41,678 nucleotides of DNA from an uncultured Christensenellaceae bacterium (GCA_910588645.1 CAJUOY010000015.1:1-41678); one strand, 5' to 3'; shown: positions 28,831 through 38,133, numbered from the stretch's first letter. Notes: generated by a model not told the origin, from the letters alone. Numbers and translations are program-made.

Positions 28831-31449
28831 ATGCTTGAAAAAACTTACAATCCCAAGGATTTCGAAGACAAGTTATATAAGGAGTGGGAAGAGAGCGGTT
28901 GTTTTAAAGCGGTAAGGGACGACGATAAAGTTCCCTTTACCGTGATGATGCCGCCCCCCAATATTACCGGACAGTTGCATATGGGGCACGCTATGGACGA
29001 GACTTTGCAGGATACCGTGGTGCGCTTCAAACGTATGCAGGGCTATTGCGCCCTTTGGCTGCCCGGTACCGATCACGCTTCTATCGCAACAGAGGTAAAG
29101 ATTGTCGAGCAGATGAAAAAAGAGGGATTAACCAAGGAAGCCGTCGGGCGGGAAGGCTTTTTGGAACGCGCTTGGGAGTGGAAGGAAAAGTACGCGGGCA
29201 GAATCGTCGAACAGCTCAAAAAACTGGGTTCTTCCTGCGATTGGTCCAGACTTACTTTCACTATGGACGAAAAGTGTTCCAAGGCGGTGCGCGAGGTTTT
29301 CGTCAATCTTTATAACAAGAAATTGATTTACAGGGGAAGCCGTATAATAAACTGGTGCCCCTGCTGTAAGACCGCGCTTTCGGACGCGGAGGTCGAATAT
29401 TCGGAAGAAAACGGATACTTCTGGCACATAAATTATCCCGTTGAGGGGGAAAACGTCTGTCTTGAAGTTGCGACTACCCGTCCCGAAACTATGTTCGGAG
29501 ACACCGCAGTGGCCGTAAACCCCGGCGATAAACGCTATAAACATCTCATAGGTAAAAACGTAGTACTGCCCGTAGTGAACAAGGCCATACCTATCGTCGG
29601 AGACGAGCATGCAGATATGGAATTCGGAACGGGCTGCGTAAAAATAACTCCCGCGCACGATCCCAACGATTTCGAAGTGGGATTAAGGCACAATCTTCCC
29701 GTAGTTCGCGTAATGAACGACGACGGAACTATGAACGACGGTGCGAGTAAGTATGCGGGGCTCGACAGATACGAGTGCAGAAAATTGCTTGTAGAAGATT
29801 TAAAACAGTCGGGAGCCCTCGTAAAAATTCAGCCTCATGTTCATAACGTGGGACACTGTTACCGTTGCGGCGCAACGGTTGAACCCATTGTTTCCAAGCA
29901 GTGGTTTGTCAAAATGGAGAAGCTTGCCCGTCCCGCGATAGATGCCGTTACGGACAAGAAAATATCTTTCGTACCAGAAAGGTTTGCTAAAATTTATTAT
30001 AACTGGATGGAGAATGTCAAGGATTGGTGTATTTCCCGTCAGCTTTGGTGGGGACACCGCATACCCGTTTGGTACTGCGCCGATTGCGGAAAGGAGATTT
30101 GCTCTAAGACTGATCCTTCCGTATGTCCTCACTGCGGCGGAACGCGTCTTTCTCAGGATGAAGACGTCCTCGATACCTGGTTCTCGTCCGCGCTGTGGCC
30201 TTTTTCAACGCTCGGTTTTCCCGACGATACTTCCGACCTCGAATACTTCTATCCCGGCGACGTACTTGTGACGGGTTACGACATAATATTTTTCTGGGTT
30301 GCGAGAATGATTTTCTCGGGCTTGGAGCATATGCGCAAGGTTCCTTTCCGCGACGTACTCATTCACGGACTTGTCCGCGACGAAAAGGGTAGAAAGATGT
30401 CCAAGTCCCTCGGCAACGGCGTGGATCCTCTTGTGGTAATAGACAAATACGGCGCGGACAGTCTGCGTTTTTCGTTGTTGCAGGGCGTTGCTCCCGGTAA
30501 CGACACGAGGTATTCGGACGCAAAGGTCGAAGCTTGCCGTAACTTTATGAATAAAATTTGGAACGCAAGCCGTTTCGTAATAATGAGCGCGGAGGGAGCA
30601 AAGGTAAAACCTTTGGAGGAAGTGAAGCTTTCACACGCAGATAAGTGGATCATCTCCCGCCTTCAGTCGGCAATCCGCGACGTTACGCTTACGCTCAATA
30701 AGTTCGAATTCGGCGTAGCCTGTCAGATAATGTACGACTTTATGTGGTCGGATTTCTGCGACTGGTATATCGAGCTTGTCAAGCCCGCCTTAAAATCGGA
30801 CGACGAGGCAAAGCGCGACGGCGCCCTGTCCGTATTGGTATTTGTGCTTGAAAATGCTCTTAAACTTCTTCATCCGTTCATACCGTTTATCACAGACGAA
30901 ATATATCGTAATCTGCCCAACTGTTCGGGTACGATTATGACACAGGAATTTCCCCGTTACAACTCGCGCAGAGCCTATAAAAAAGACGCGCAGAGCTTCG
31001 GCGGCGTAATGGAGATAATAAAGGCGGTGCGCGCGGCAAAAACCGAGCTGGATTGTCCCCCTTCTAGAAAGGTAAGTTTGTATATAGTTACGGAATCCAA
31101 ACGTCTTATTTCCGCAAATACGGAGAGTATTTTGAAGCTTGCGGGCGCTAAGGAAATTCACTTTGTTTCTTCTCCCGCCGAAGCGGGCGAAAAAACGGTT
31201 ACGAAAGTTCTCTCGGTCGGGACGATTTATATCCCTATGGGCGAACTTGTCGATATTGAAAAGGAGCGTGCAAGACTGGAAGCCGAGCTTGAAAGAGTTA
31301 CGGGTGAAATAAGCCGTGCGGACGGAAAGCTGAACAATAAAGGCTTTCTTGCAAAAGCGCCTAAAAAACTTGTAGACGATGAGAAGGCAAAGCGTGACAA
31401 GTATATCGATATGCGCGAAAAGATTTTAAAACAGATCAAATCATTGTAA
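28831..31449 (+). CDS. valS: Valyl-tRNA synthetase
   Basis: An 872-residue class I synthetase charging tRNA-Val. The HIGH region is PPPNITGQLHMGHAMDE near the N-terminus. The editing (CP1) domain includes ATTRPETMFGDTAVAV and ITPAHDPNDFEVGLRH. KMSKS is in EKGRKMSKSLGNGVDP, and CP1/zinc-type cysteines are in CADCGKEICS and CPHCGG. The C-terminal arm is a coiled coil (DIEKERARLEAELERVTG...). The length is full for a bacterial ValS. It is followed after 8 nt by the MBL-fold gene without a terminator, so both are probably co-transcribed. Confidence 0.97.
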   Translation: MLEKTYNPKDFEDKLYKEWEESGCFKAVRDDDKVPFTVMMPPPNITGQLHMGHAMDETLQDTVVRFKRMQGYCALWLPGTDHASIATEVKIVEQMKKEGLTKEAVGREGFLERAWEWKEKYAGRIVEQLKKLGSSCDWSRLTFTMDEKCSKAVREVFVNLYNKKLIYRGSRIINWCPCCKTALSDAEVEYSEENGYFWHINYPVEGENVCLEVATTRPETMFGDTAVAVNPGDKRYKHLIGKNVVLPVVNKAIPIVGDEHADMEFGTGCVKITPAHDPNDFEVGLRHNLPVVRVMNDDGTMNDGASKYAGLDRYECRKLLVEDLKQSGALVKIQPHVHNVGHCYRCGATVEPIVSKQWFVKMEKLARPAIDAVTDKKISFVPERFAKIYYNWMENVKDWCISRQLWWGHRIPVWYCADCGKEICSKTDPSVCPHCGGTRLSQDEDVLDTWFSSALWPFSTLGFPDDTSDLEYFYPGDVLVTGYDIIFFWVARMIFSGLEHMRKVPFRDVLIHGLVRDEKGRKMSKSLGNGVDPLVVIDKYGADSLRFSLLQGVAPGNDTRYSDAKVEACRNFMNKIWNASRFVIMSAEGAKVKPLEEVKLSHADKWIISRLQSAIRDVTLTLNKFEFGVACQIMYDFMWSDFCDWYIELVKPALKSDDEAKRDGALSVLVFVLENALKLLHPFIPFITDEIYRNLPNCSGTIMTQEFPRYNSRRAYKKDAQSFGGVMEIIKAVRAAKTELDCPPSRKVSLYIVTESKRLISANTESILKLAGAKEIHFVSSPAEAGEKTVTKVLSVGTIYIPMGELVDIEKERARLEAELERVTGEISRADGKLNNKGFLAKAPKKLVDDEKAKRDKYIDMREKILKQIKSL

Positions 31450-31457
31450 GGACTGTT

Positions 31458-32792
31458 ATGGCGAGGAAAAAGAGTAAAAAGACTGAAAATTTTGCAAAAC
31501 GTCATCCTGCGCTTACTGCGGCAATTCTTATAATTTTAGTTGTAATAATCGCGGCGGCAATCATATTTTGGGCTGTCCGCCCCGATATCGTACATAAATT
31601 GACAGGTATCGGCAAACACACGTGGGGAGAATGGCAGGTTACGGAAGAAGCGACCTGCGGAGCGGCAGGTTCTAAAACCCGCAGTTGTACGGCGTGCGAT
31701 GAGAAAGAGACCGAAACGATCCCGGCAACAGGCGAGCATCGATTAAACGAAGACGGCGAATGCACCGTGTGCGGATACGGAGCGCAGGGAACGATAGAGG
31801 GCGTTGCAAACTCGGAGCTGTCCATACATTTTCTTGAACTCGGCAACAAATATACGGGCGACTGTACTCTGATAAAGTACGGCGATACCGAGATTCTTAT
31901 AGACGCCGGTTCTAGACAGAACAGCGCAGTGACAATCAAAAATTACGTGGATAAATACTGTACTGACGGAGTGTTGGAGTACGTTATCGCCACACACGCG
32001 CATCAGGATCATATTGCGGGTTTTGTCGGCAATAAATCGGGCGATACCCGCACCGGCATACTTTATCAGTATAAAGTGGGTACGCTCATTCAGTTTGCGG
32101 GTACCAATGCCGCGACGCAAATTTACAAACAGTATCTTTCTGCCGTAGATTATGTTGAAAATAGCGGAACTACCGTCTATACCGCCAAGCAATGCTGGTA
32201 TGAGACTGACGGAGCAAAGAAAAAGATTTATCTCGACGAAGATAAAAATATATCCTTAAATATTCTTTATCAGAAATATTATGATGAGAATACGTCGGAC
32301 GAAAACGATTATTCGGTGTGCGTCCTGCTGGAACAGATAACCGAAAACAAGACGTATAACTATCTGTTTACCGGCGATCTTGAAAAAGACGGCGAAGAAA
32401 GTTTGGTAAAATCAAATAGTCTTCCGCAAGTGGATCTGTTCAAGGGCGGGCATCACGGCAGCTATACCGCATCTACGGACGCGCTGCTGAACGTAATAAA
32501 ACCCAAAAACGTAGCGGTTTGCTGTTGCAGCGGAGCCACGGAATATACTGCGGATCCCGACAACACTTTTCCCGCGCAGGCGTTTATTGACAGAGTTTCG
32601 AAGCATACGGAAAATATCTATTGCACGACTCTTTCAATAGACTATGACAAGGGTGAATTTGCGTCGATGAACGGCAACATCGTATTCTACGTTGACGACA
32701 GGGGTAAGCTGTTGCTTTACTGTTCCAACAACACAACGATTTTAAAGGATACCGAATGGTTCAAGGAAAACAGGACCTGGAACGGAACATAA
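31458..32792 (+). CDS. Membrane-anchored ComEC-type metallo-beta-lactamase-fold protein with Cys-rich surface module
   Basis: A 444-residue protein in three parts. (1) A basic N-terminus and membrane helix (about 18-42), placing the rest outside. (2) A Cys-rich module (about 53-107): HTWGEWQVTEEATC, SKTRSCTACDEKETETIPAT, then ECTVCGYG. This is like the 'HxWxxWxxxxxxTC ... RxCxxCG' repeats of gut Firmicutes surface proteins. (3) An MBL domain (about 120-430) with THAHQDH (179-185), FTGDLEKDGE and GGHHGSY. These metal ligands match the detached MBL domain of ComEC/Rec2, thought to act as a nuclease, but many such proteins have other substrates. AAGGA lies before the ATG. Function beyond metallohydrolase is not known. 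Confidence 0.82.
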   Translation: MARKKSKKTENFAKRHPALTAAILIILVVIIAAAIIFWAVRPDIVHKLTGIGKHTWGEWQVTEEATCGAAGSKTRSCTACDEKETETIPATGEHRLNEDGECTVCGYGAQGTIEGVANSELSIHFLELGNKYTGDCTLIKYGDTEILIDAGSRQNSAVTIKNYVDKYCTDGVLEYVIATHAHQDHIAGFVGNKSGDTRTGILYQYKVGTLIQFAGTNAATQIYKQYLSAVDYVENSGTTVYTAKQCWYETDGAKKKIYLDEDKNISLNILYQKYYDENTSDENDYSVCVLLEQITENKTYNYLFTGDLEKDGEESLVKSNSLPQVDLFKGGHHGSYTASTDALLNVIKPKNVAVCCCSGATEYTADPDNTFPAQAFIDRVSKHTENIYCTTLSIDYDKGEFASMNGNIVFYVDDRGKLLLYCSNNTTILKDTEWFKENRTWNGT

Positions 32793-32797
32793 ATTAT

Positions 32798-32820
32798 AAA
32801 CCGCCTTTATGGGCGGTTTT
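32798..32820 (+). terminator. Rho-independent terminator after the MBL-fold gene
   Basis: AAACCGCC (32798-32805) and GGCGGTTT (32812-32819) pair around a 6-nt loop, followed by a short T run. It lies directly before the dapF promoter. Confidence 0.8.
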
Positions 32821-32823
32821 GTA

Positions 32824-32852
32824 TTGCAATAAGCGTAGGAGCGCGGTATAAT
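32824..32852 (+). promoter_or_regulatory. SigA-type promoter of dapF, predicted leaderless
   Basis: TTGCAA (32824-32829), 17 bp and consensus TATAAT (32847-32852). The dapF ATG follows after exactly 6 nt (ATAACT). Confidence 0.8.
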
Positions 32853-32858
32853 ATAACT

Positions 32859-33692
32859 ATGAAATTCTATAAAATGCACGGTATAGGAAACGACTACATA
32901 TATTTCGACTGTATGAACGGGGAAATTCCCGATCCCGGGAAGCTTGCCGTCAGGCTTTCGGACAGGCATTTTTCAATAGGCGGGGACGGAATAATACTTC
33001 TTTGCCGATCGGAGACGGCCGATTGCAGAATGCGTATGTTCAACGCGGACGGTTCGGAGGGCAAAATGTGTGGCAACGGCGTCAGATGTCTTGGAAAGCT
33101 TGCGCACGATCTGGGCTACGTCAAGGGGAATAAATGCAGCATAGAGACTCTTTCTGGTATAAAAGTTCTCGAATTTACCTTTGGCGACGACGGTAAAGTG
33201 ACGGGCGCGAAAGTCGATATGGGCGAGCCCGAGCTTCGCGGCGAACTCATTCCTTCTTTGTTCGGCGGCGAAAGAGTGGTTAACGCCCCCTTAAACGTGG
33301 GAGGCAGGCAATACGGCGTAACTCTTGTTTCTATGGGCAATCCGCATTGTATAGTTTTCGAGGATCCCGATACCGTCGATTTGCCGACGGTAGGCAAAAT
33401 GTTCGAGAATAATCCCGCTTTCCCCGACAGGATAAACACAGAATTTATCAAAGTAGTCGGACAAAGTGAACTAAAAATGCGCGTATGGGAGCGCGGAAGC
33501 GGAGAGACGCTTGCCTGCGGCACGGGCGCGTGCGCCGCGGCCGTCGCGGCAGTTTTAAACGGCTATTGCAAAAAATCGGACAAGATAACCGTTCATCTTT
33601 TGGGCGGCGATCTTATTATCGACTGGTCGGGCGACAGGGTGTTTATGACGGGCGGCGCGGAACTGGCTTTCGTCGGGGAAACGGAAATTTAA
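32859..33692 (+). CDS. dapF: Diaminopimelate epimerase
   Basis: A 277-residue PLP-independent epimerase converting LL- to meso-diaminopimelate for lysine and peptidoglycan. It starts MKFYKMHGIGNDYIYFDC. The two catalytic Cys are C71 in MCGNGVRCLG and C220 in LACGTGACAAA. SMGNPHCIVF and RVWERGSGETLACG are conserved. The length is standard. There is no Shine-Dalgarno, and the promoter predicts an mRNA starting at the ATG. It uses the product of dapL, which lies two genes downstream. Confidence 0.96.
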   Translation: MKFYKMHGIGNDYIYFDCMNGEIPDPGKLAVRLSDRHFSIGGDGIILLCRSETADCRMRMFNADGSEGKMCGNGVRCLGKLAHDLGYVKGNKCSIETLSGIKVLEFTFGDDGKVTGAKVDMGEPELRGELIPSLFGGERVVNAPLNVGGRQYGVTLVSMGNPHCIVFEDPDTVDLPTVGKMFENNPAFPDRINTEFIKVVGQSELKMRVWERGSGETLACGTGACAAAVAAVLNGYCKKSDKITVHLLGGDLIIDWSGDRVFMTGGAELAFVGETEI

Positions 33693-33718
33693 AAATTAAA
33701 ATTATTTGTCCGCTATCC

Positions 33719-33747
33719 TTGATTTTTGCGGTTTGCAATGATATAAT
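33719..33747 (+). promoter_or_regulatory. SigA-type promoter of pyrG-dapL-malQ
   Basis: TTGATT (33719-33724), 17 bp and TATAAT (33742-33747). The leader of about 40 nt ends in a CAGGAG ribosome site. The initial transcribed bases are not a G run followed by an attenuator hairpin as in Bacillus pyrG, so CTP-dependent reiterative attenuation is not indicated. Confidence 0.75.
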
Positions 33748-33794
33748 AAACAAGATTATAGTTTTACGTTTTTTTAAAAATAACAGGAGTTTTT

Positions 33795-35402
33795 ATGACT
33801 AAGTACATTTTCGTTACGGGCGGAGTTGTTTCGGGACTGGGTAAGGGTATTACCGCGGCGTCCCTGGGCAGGCTTTTAAAGTGCAGGGGTTACAAGGTAG
33901 CTTCGCAGAAGCTTGATCCATATATCAATATCGATCCGGGCACGATGAGTCCCTTTCAGCACGGCGAAGTGTTCGTAACCGACGACGGCGCCGAAACCGA
34001 CCTCGATTTGGGGCATTACGAGAGATTCATAGACGAAAATTTGAATAAGTATTCCAACCTTACCACGGGTAAGGTATATTGGAATGTTCTGCACAAGGAG
34101 CGCAACGGCGAATACCTCGGGCAGACCGTACAGGTAATACCTCACGTTACCAACGAAATAAAAACTTTTATCTATAACGTAGGCAAGACCTCCAACGCAG
34201 ATATAGTCATAACAGAAATCGGCGGAACTATCGGCGATATAGAGAGCCAGCCCTTTATCGAGGCTATACGTCAGGTTGCAAGGGAAGTAGGCAGGGACAA
34301 CTGCTGTTTCATTCACGTCACGCTCGTTCCCTATATTTCGGGTTCGGAGGAATTCAAGTCCAAGCCTACGCAGCATTCCGTAAAGGAGTTGCAGGGAATG
34401 GGTATCAACCCCGATATAATAATAACCCGTGTGGATGCGCCTATGCCCGCCGATATACGGGCAAAAATAGCTATGTTCTGTAACGTCGAACCCGAGTGCT
34501 GTATAGAAAATATGACTATGCCCGTGCTCTACGAATGCCCCATAATGCTCGAGGACAGCAATTTTTCAGAGATAGTTTGTAAGAGATTGAAACTCGATCC
34601 CAGGGTAATCGACCTTGCGGAATGGAATAAGATGCTTCAACGCATAGCGGCGCGGGACAAGACCGTTAAAATCGCGCTTTGCGGAAAATACGTACAGCTT
34701 CACGACGCATATCTGTCGGTAGCGGAAGCTCTTGCGCACGCAGGATACGAAAACGGCGCAAAAGTGGAAATCAAATGGGTGGACACCGAAGAAATTACGG
34801 CGGATACGGTTGATGGATTTTTCCGCGACGTAGACGGTATTTTGGTGCCCGGCGGTTTCGGTAACAGAGGTATAGAGGGCAAAATAATTGCGGCTAAGTA
34901 CGCCCGCGAAAACAACGTGCCTTATTTGGGTATATGTCTAGGTATGCAGACGGCCGTAATAGAGTATGCTCGCAATGTTTTGGGCTATGCGGACGCAAAT
35001 TCATCCGAATTCGATCCCGATTCCGCGCACTGCGTAATCGATCTTATGCCCGATCAGCAGGGCGTTAAAATGGGCGGAACGATGCGCCTCGGCGCGTATC
35101 CTTGCAAGGTTTTGGGGGATATGATGAAAGCGGCGTACGGCGAGGAAGAAATATCCGAACGTCACCGCCACAGATACGAGTTCAATAACGAGTTCCGCGA
35201 GGAGATCGAGCGCGCGGGAATGGTGATTGCGGGAACTTCTCCCGACGGTAAGCTTGTGGAAGCGGTTGAAATACCCGCAAACGACTTTTACGTAGGCGTG
35301 CAGTTCCACCCCGAGTTCAAGTCCCGTCCCCAGTCGGCGCACCCTATTTTCCGCGAATTCATAAAATATTCCGTACATCAATCAAAAAAGGTCGGTAAAT
35401 GA
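33795..35402 (+). CDS. pyrG: CTP synthase (glutamine-hydrolysing)
   Basis: A 535-residue enzyme making CTP from UTP, ATP and glutamine. The synthetase domain opens YIFVTGGVVSGLGKGITAAS and has KLDPYINIDPGTMSPFQHGE and EIGGTIGDIESQPF. The glutaminase domain has the nucleophile Cys in YLGICLGMQTAVIE and the His-Glu pair in VQFHPEFKSRP. The length is normal. Its stop overlaps the dapL ATG (ATGA). Confidence 0.97.
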   Translation: MTKYIFVTGGVVSGLGKGITAASLGRLLKCRGYKVASQKLDPYINIDPGTMSPFQHGEVFVTDDGAETDLDLGHYERFIDENLNKYSNLTTGKVYWNVLHKERNGEYLGQTVQVIPHVTNEIKTFIYNVGKTSNADIVITEIGGTIGDIESQPFIEAIRQVAREVGRDNCCFIHVTLVPYISGSEEFKSKPTQHSVKELQGMGINPDIIITRVDAPMPADIRAKIAMFCNVEPECCIENMTMPVLYECPIMLEDSNFSEIVCKRLKLDPRVIDLAEWNKMLQRIAARDKTVKIALCGKYVQLHDAYLSVAEALAHAGYENGAKVEIKWVDTEEITADTVDGFFRDVDGILVPGGFGNRGIEGKIIAAKYARENNVPYLGICLGMQTAVIEYARNVLGYADANSSEFDPDSAHCVIDLMPDQQGVKMGGTMRLGAYPCKVLGDMMKAAYGEEEISERHRHRYEFNNEFREEIERAGMVIAGTSPDGKLVEAVEIPANDFYVGVQFHPEFKSRPQSAHPIFREFIKYSVHQSKKVGK

Positions 35403-36580
35403 AATATAACTTAAATTTTAACGACGTAGCCGAAAGCTATCTTTTTGCCGAGGTTGCGGACAGGGTTGCAAAATATTCCAAGGCCAACCCCGACAAAAAA
35501 GTAATAAAACTGGGCATAGGCGACGTAACCTTGCCCCTCGTGCCCGAAGTAATCAAAGCGCTTCACGCCGCCGTAGACGATATGGCGGAAAAGGAAACCT
35601 TCAAGGGTTACGGCCCTTACGAGGGCTATTCCTTTTTGAGGGACGCTATTTCCGACTACTATAAAAAGATGGGCGTTGCGCTCGAAGAGGGCGAAATTTT
35701 CGTATCAGACGGAGCAAAGTCCGACCTCGGAAATATTCTCGACATATTCGACAAGGATAACGTCGTGCTCGTGCCCGATCCCGTATACCCCGTATACGTG
35801 GACACAAACGTAATGGCGGGACGCAAGGTTTTGTTTGCGGACGCTTCCGAGCAGAACGGCTTTTTGCCTATGCCCGATTATTCCGTGGACGCGGACATTA
35901 TTTACATATGCTCCCCCAATAATCCTACGGGCGCGGCCTATACCGAAGCTCAGTTAAAAGAATGGGTGGATTACGCCAATTCCAAAAATGCGGTTATATT
36001 GTACGACGCCGCATACGAATGCTTTATTACGGATAATTCCCTTGCGCGTTCAATATTCCGCATAGAGGGCGCTAAGACTTGCGCTATCGAGTTCTGCTCG
36101 CTTTCCAAGATAGCGGGCTTTACGGGTACGCGTTGCGGATATACCATAGTTCCCCACGCGCTTGAAAAGGACGGAATGAACGCCAACAAGCTTTGGCTCA
36201 GACGTCAGTCTACAAAATTCAACGGTGTGCCCTATATAGTGCAAAGGGGCGCGGCGGCGGTTTTTTCCGAAGAGGGAATGAAACAAATACAAAATAATCT
36301 CTCATACTATAAGCGTAACGCGCAAATTATCGCCGAGTGTCTCGACGAATTGGGCATACCCTACACGGGCGGCAACAATTCGCCTTACGTCTGGCTCAAA
36401 TGTCCGCGCGGTATGTCAAGCTGGGAGTTTTTCGATTATCTTCTTTTCAACGCGCAGGTGGTGGGAACGCCCGGCGCGGGCTTCGGAAGAAACGGAGAAG
36501 GTTACTTCCGTCTTACCGCATTCGGCAGCAGAGAGAATACCGAAGAGGCGGTTAAGCGCATACAACTACTTTTGAAATAA
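35399..36580 (+). CDS. dapL: LL-diaminopimelate aminotransferase
   Basis: A 393-residue PLP aminotransferase converting tetrahydrodipicolinate directly to LL-diaminopimelate, the one-step DapL route. DapL-type segments are IKLGIGDVTLPLVPEVIKA, GYGPYEGYSFLRDAISDYY, FVSDGAKSDLGNI and DPVYPVYVDTNVMAGR. The PLP lysine is in SLSKIAGFTGTRCGY. The length is close to the usual 400-410. DapF next door completes meso-DAP. Overlap with pyrG and an 11-nt gap to malQ suggest one transcript. Confidence 0.95.
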   Translation: MKYNLNFNDVAESYLFAEVADRVAKYSKANPDKKVIKLGIGDVTLPLVPEVIKALHAAVDDMAEKETFKGYGPYEGYSFLRDAISDYYKKMGVALEEGEIFVSDGAKSDLGNILDIFDKDNVVLVPDPVYPVYVDTNVMAGRKVLFADASEQNGFLPMPDYSVDADIIYICSPNNPTGAAYTEAQLKEWVDYANSKNAVILYDAAYECFITDNSLARSIFRIEGAKTCAIEFCSLSKIAGFTGTRCGYTIVPHALEKDGMNANKLWLRRQSTKFNGVPYIVQRGAAAVFSEEGMKQIQNNLSYYKRNAQIIAECLDELGIPYTGGNNSPYVWLKCPRGMSSWEFFDYLLFNAQVVGTPGAGFGRNGEGYFRLTAFGSRENTEEAVKRIQLLLK

Positions 36581-36591
36581 ACAGGTGTAAT

Positions 36592-38094
36592 ATGAGCGAT
36601 ATACTCGAGCGCGGCGGCGGCATTTTGTGCCATATCTCGTCGTTGCCCAACAGATACGGAATAGGTTCGCTCGGCAAAGAAGCGTATGAATTTGCCGACT
36701 GGCTTAAAAGCGCGCACGCAAAGTACTGGCAAATACTTCCGTTAACACAAACGGGTTACGGGGACAGCCCGTACTCGTCCGTTTACGGCGATTCAGGCAA
36801 CCCTTATTTTATCGATATAGAAGATCTCCACGCGCAGGGGCTTTTGGACGACGAGGAACTGGAAAGTTGCGTCGTCCCCTCGGGGCCGGTGGATTACGGC
36901 AATCTGTATAATAAGAGATATAATATTCTGCGCCTTGCATACGCCCGTTTCAATATCAGGGACGAAGAATTTTTAAAGTTTATCGACAGCGGCGAGTATG
37001 ACGGTTACGCCCTGTTTATGTCCTTGAAAACCCGTTATTCCGGCAGCTTCGATACGTTCCCCGATTCCTATAAATTTGCGGAAAAGCTCGCCGTGACCGA
37101 ATTTAAGACCGCGGTATATAAGAGCGATTACTGCTTTTGGCTGTTTTTGCAATTCATATTCAGAAAGCAGTGGGACAAGCTCAAAGCTTACGTAAACTCC
37201 CTCGGGATAAAGATAATAGGCGATCTTCCGCTCTACGTCGCGTACGATTCCGCCGACGTGTGGCTTCATCCCGAATTGTTTAAACTCGATGAAGAGCTCC
37301 GCCCGACCGAGGTCGCCGGTGTTCCCCCCGATTACTTTTCCCCTACGGGACAGTTGTGGGGCAATCCCATTTACGATTGGGAGTATCTCGAAAGTACAAA
37401 TTACGATTGGTGGATAAACCGTTTGAGACGCGCGGGCGAGATGTACGACGTCATACGTATAGATCATTTCCGCGGCTTCGATAAATTTTACGCAATTCCC
37501 GCCGGCGAAGTCACTGCGGAAAAGGGTGGGTGGCGCCAAGGTCCGGGACTTAAACTGTTTATGCAGATAAGGCGTAGGCTGGGGAACATCTCTTTAATAG
37601 CGGAAGATTTGGGGGTGATCGACCACGCGGCCGAAAAACTCAGACAGCGCACGGGCTATCCCGGTATGAAGGTTATGTTGTTTGCGTTCGACGGTAAGGA
37701 GGATAATCCTTATCTCCCTAAAAACATAACGGAAAATTCCGTTGCATATACTGGCACTCACGACAATGCAACCGCAATGGGGCTTTTAAAAAAGATGAAC
37801 AATACCCAGTTTTCCGTGTTCAAAAGGCGGCTCAGGGAAGCTCTTGCGGATGAAAATGTCGTTTTCCCCTTCGTAACCCGCGCGGAAGCGGTTGAAGCCC
37901 TGTGTCTGTGCGTACTTGCAAGCGAGGCAAAGCTTGCTATTTTGCCTATACAGGACCTATTGGGGTTGGACGATACTGCAAGAATGAACGTTCCGTCCAC
38001 GGCTTCCGGTAACTGGAAGTTCCGCCTTGAAAGGCAGCCGTCCCGCAAATCCGCCGCAATTATGAAAAAAATAATAACCGAATATAACAGATAA
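36592..38094 (+). CDS. malQ: 4-alpha-glucanotransferase (amylomaltase, GH77)
   Basis: A 500-residue GH77 enzyme transferring maltosyl units between glucans, in glycogen or maltodextrin metabolism. It opens RGGGILCHISSLPNRYGIGSLG and has the amylomaltase pattern WQILPLTQTGYGDSPYSS. Catalytic motifs are RIDHFRGFDKFYAIP (nucleophile Asp), LIAEDLGVID (acid/base Glu region) and YTGTHDNATAMG (transition-state Asp). The length is normal for the short bacterial form. AGGTG precedes the ATG. It is last in the pyrG-dapL-malQ unit and is followed by a strong terminator. No glycogen genes are in view. Confidence 0.95.
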   Translation: MSDILERGGGILCHISSLPNRYGIGSLGKEAYEFADWLKSAHAKYWQILPLTQTGYGDSPYSSVYGDSGNPYFIDIEDLHAQGLLDDEELESCVVPSGPVDYGNLYNKRYNILRLAYARFNIRDEEFLKFIDSGEYDGYALFMSLKTRYSGSFDTFPDSYKFAEKLAVTEFKTAVYKSDYCFWLFLQFIFRKQWDKLKAYVNSLGIKIIGDLPLYVAYDSADVWLHPELFKLDEELRPTEVAGVPPDYFSPTGQLWGNPIYDWEYLESTNYDWWINRLRRAGEMYDVIRIDHFRGFDKFYAIPAGEVTAEKGGWRQGPGLKLFMQIRRRLGNISLIAEDLGVIDHAAEKLRQRTGYPGMKVMLFAFDGKEDNPYLPKNITENSVAYTGTHDNATAMGLLKKMNNTQFSVFKRRLREALADENVVFPFVTRAEAVEALCLCVLASEAKLAILPIQDLLGLDDTARMNVPSTASGNWKFRLERQPSRKSAAIMKKIITEYNR

Positions 38095-38133
38095 AGCGGT
38101 TAGGCGCGAATTAATGCGCCTAACCGCTTTTTT
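38093..38133 (+). terminator. Strong rho-independent terminator after malQ
   Basis: Perfect 15-bp arms AAAGCGGTTAGGCGC (38093-38107) and GCGCCTAACCGCTTT (38116-38130) with an 8-nt loop and a T run. The left arm overlaps the stop codon. Confidence 0.95.
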
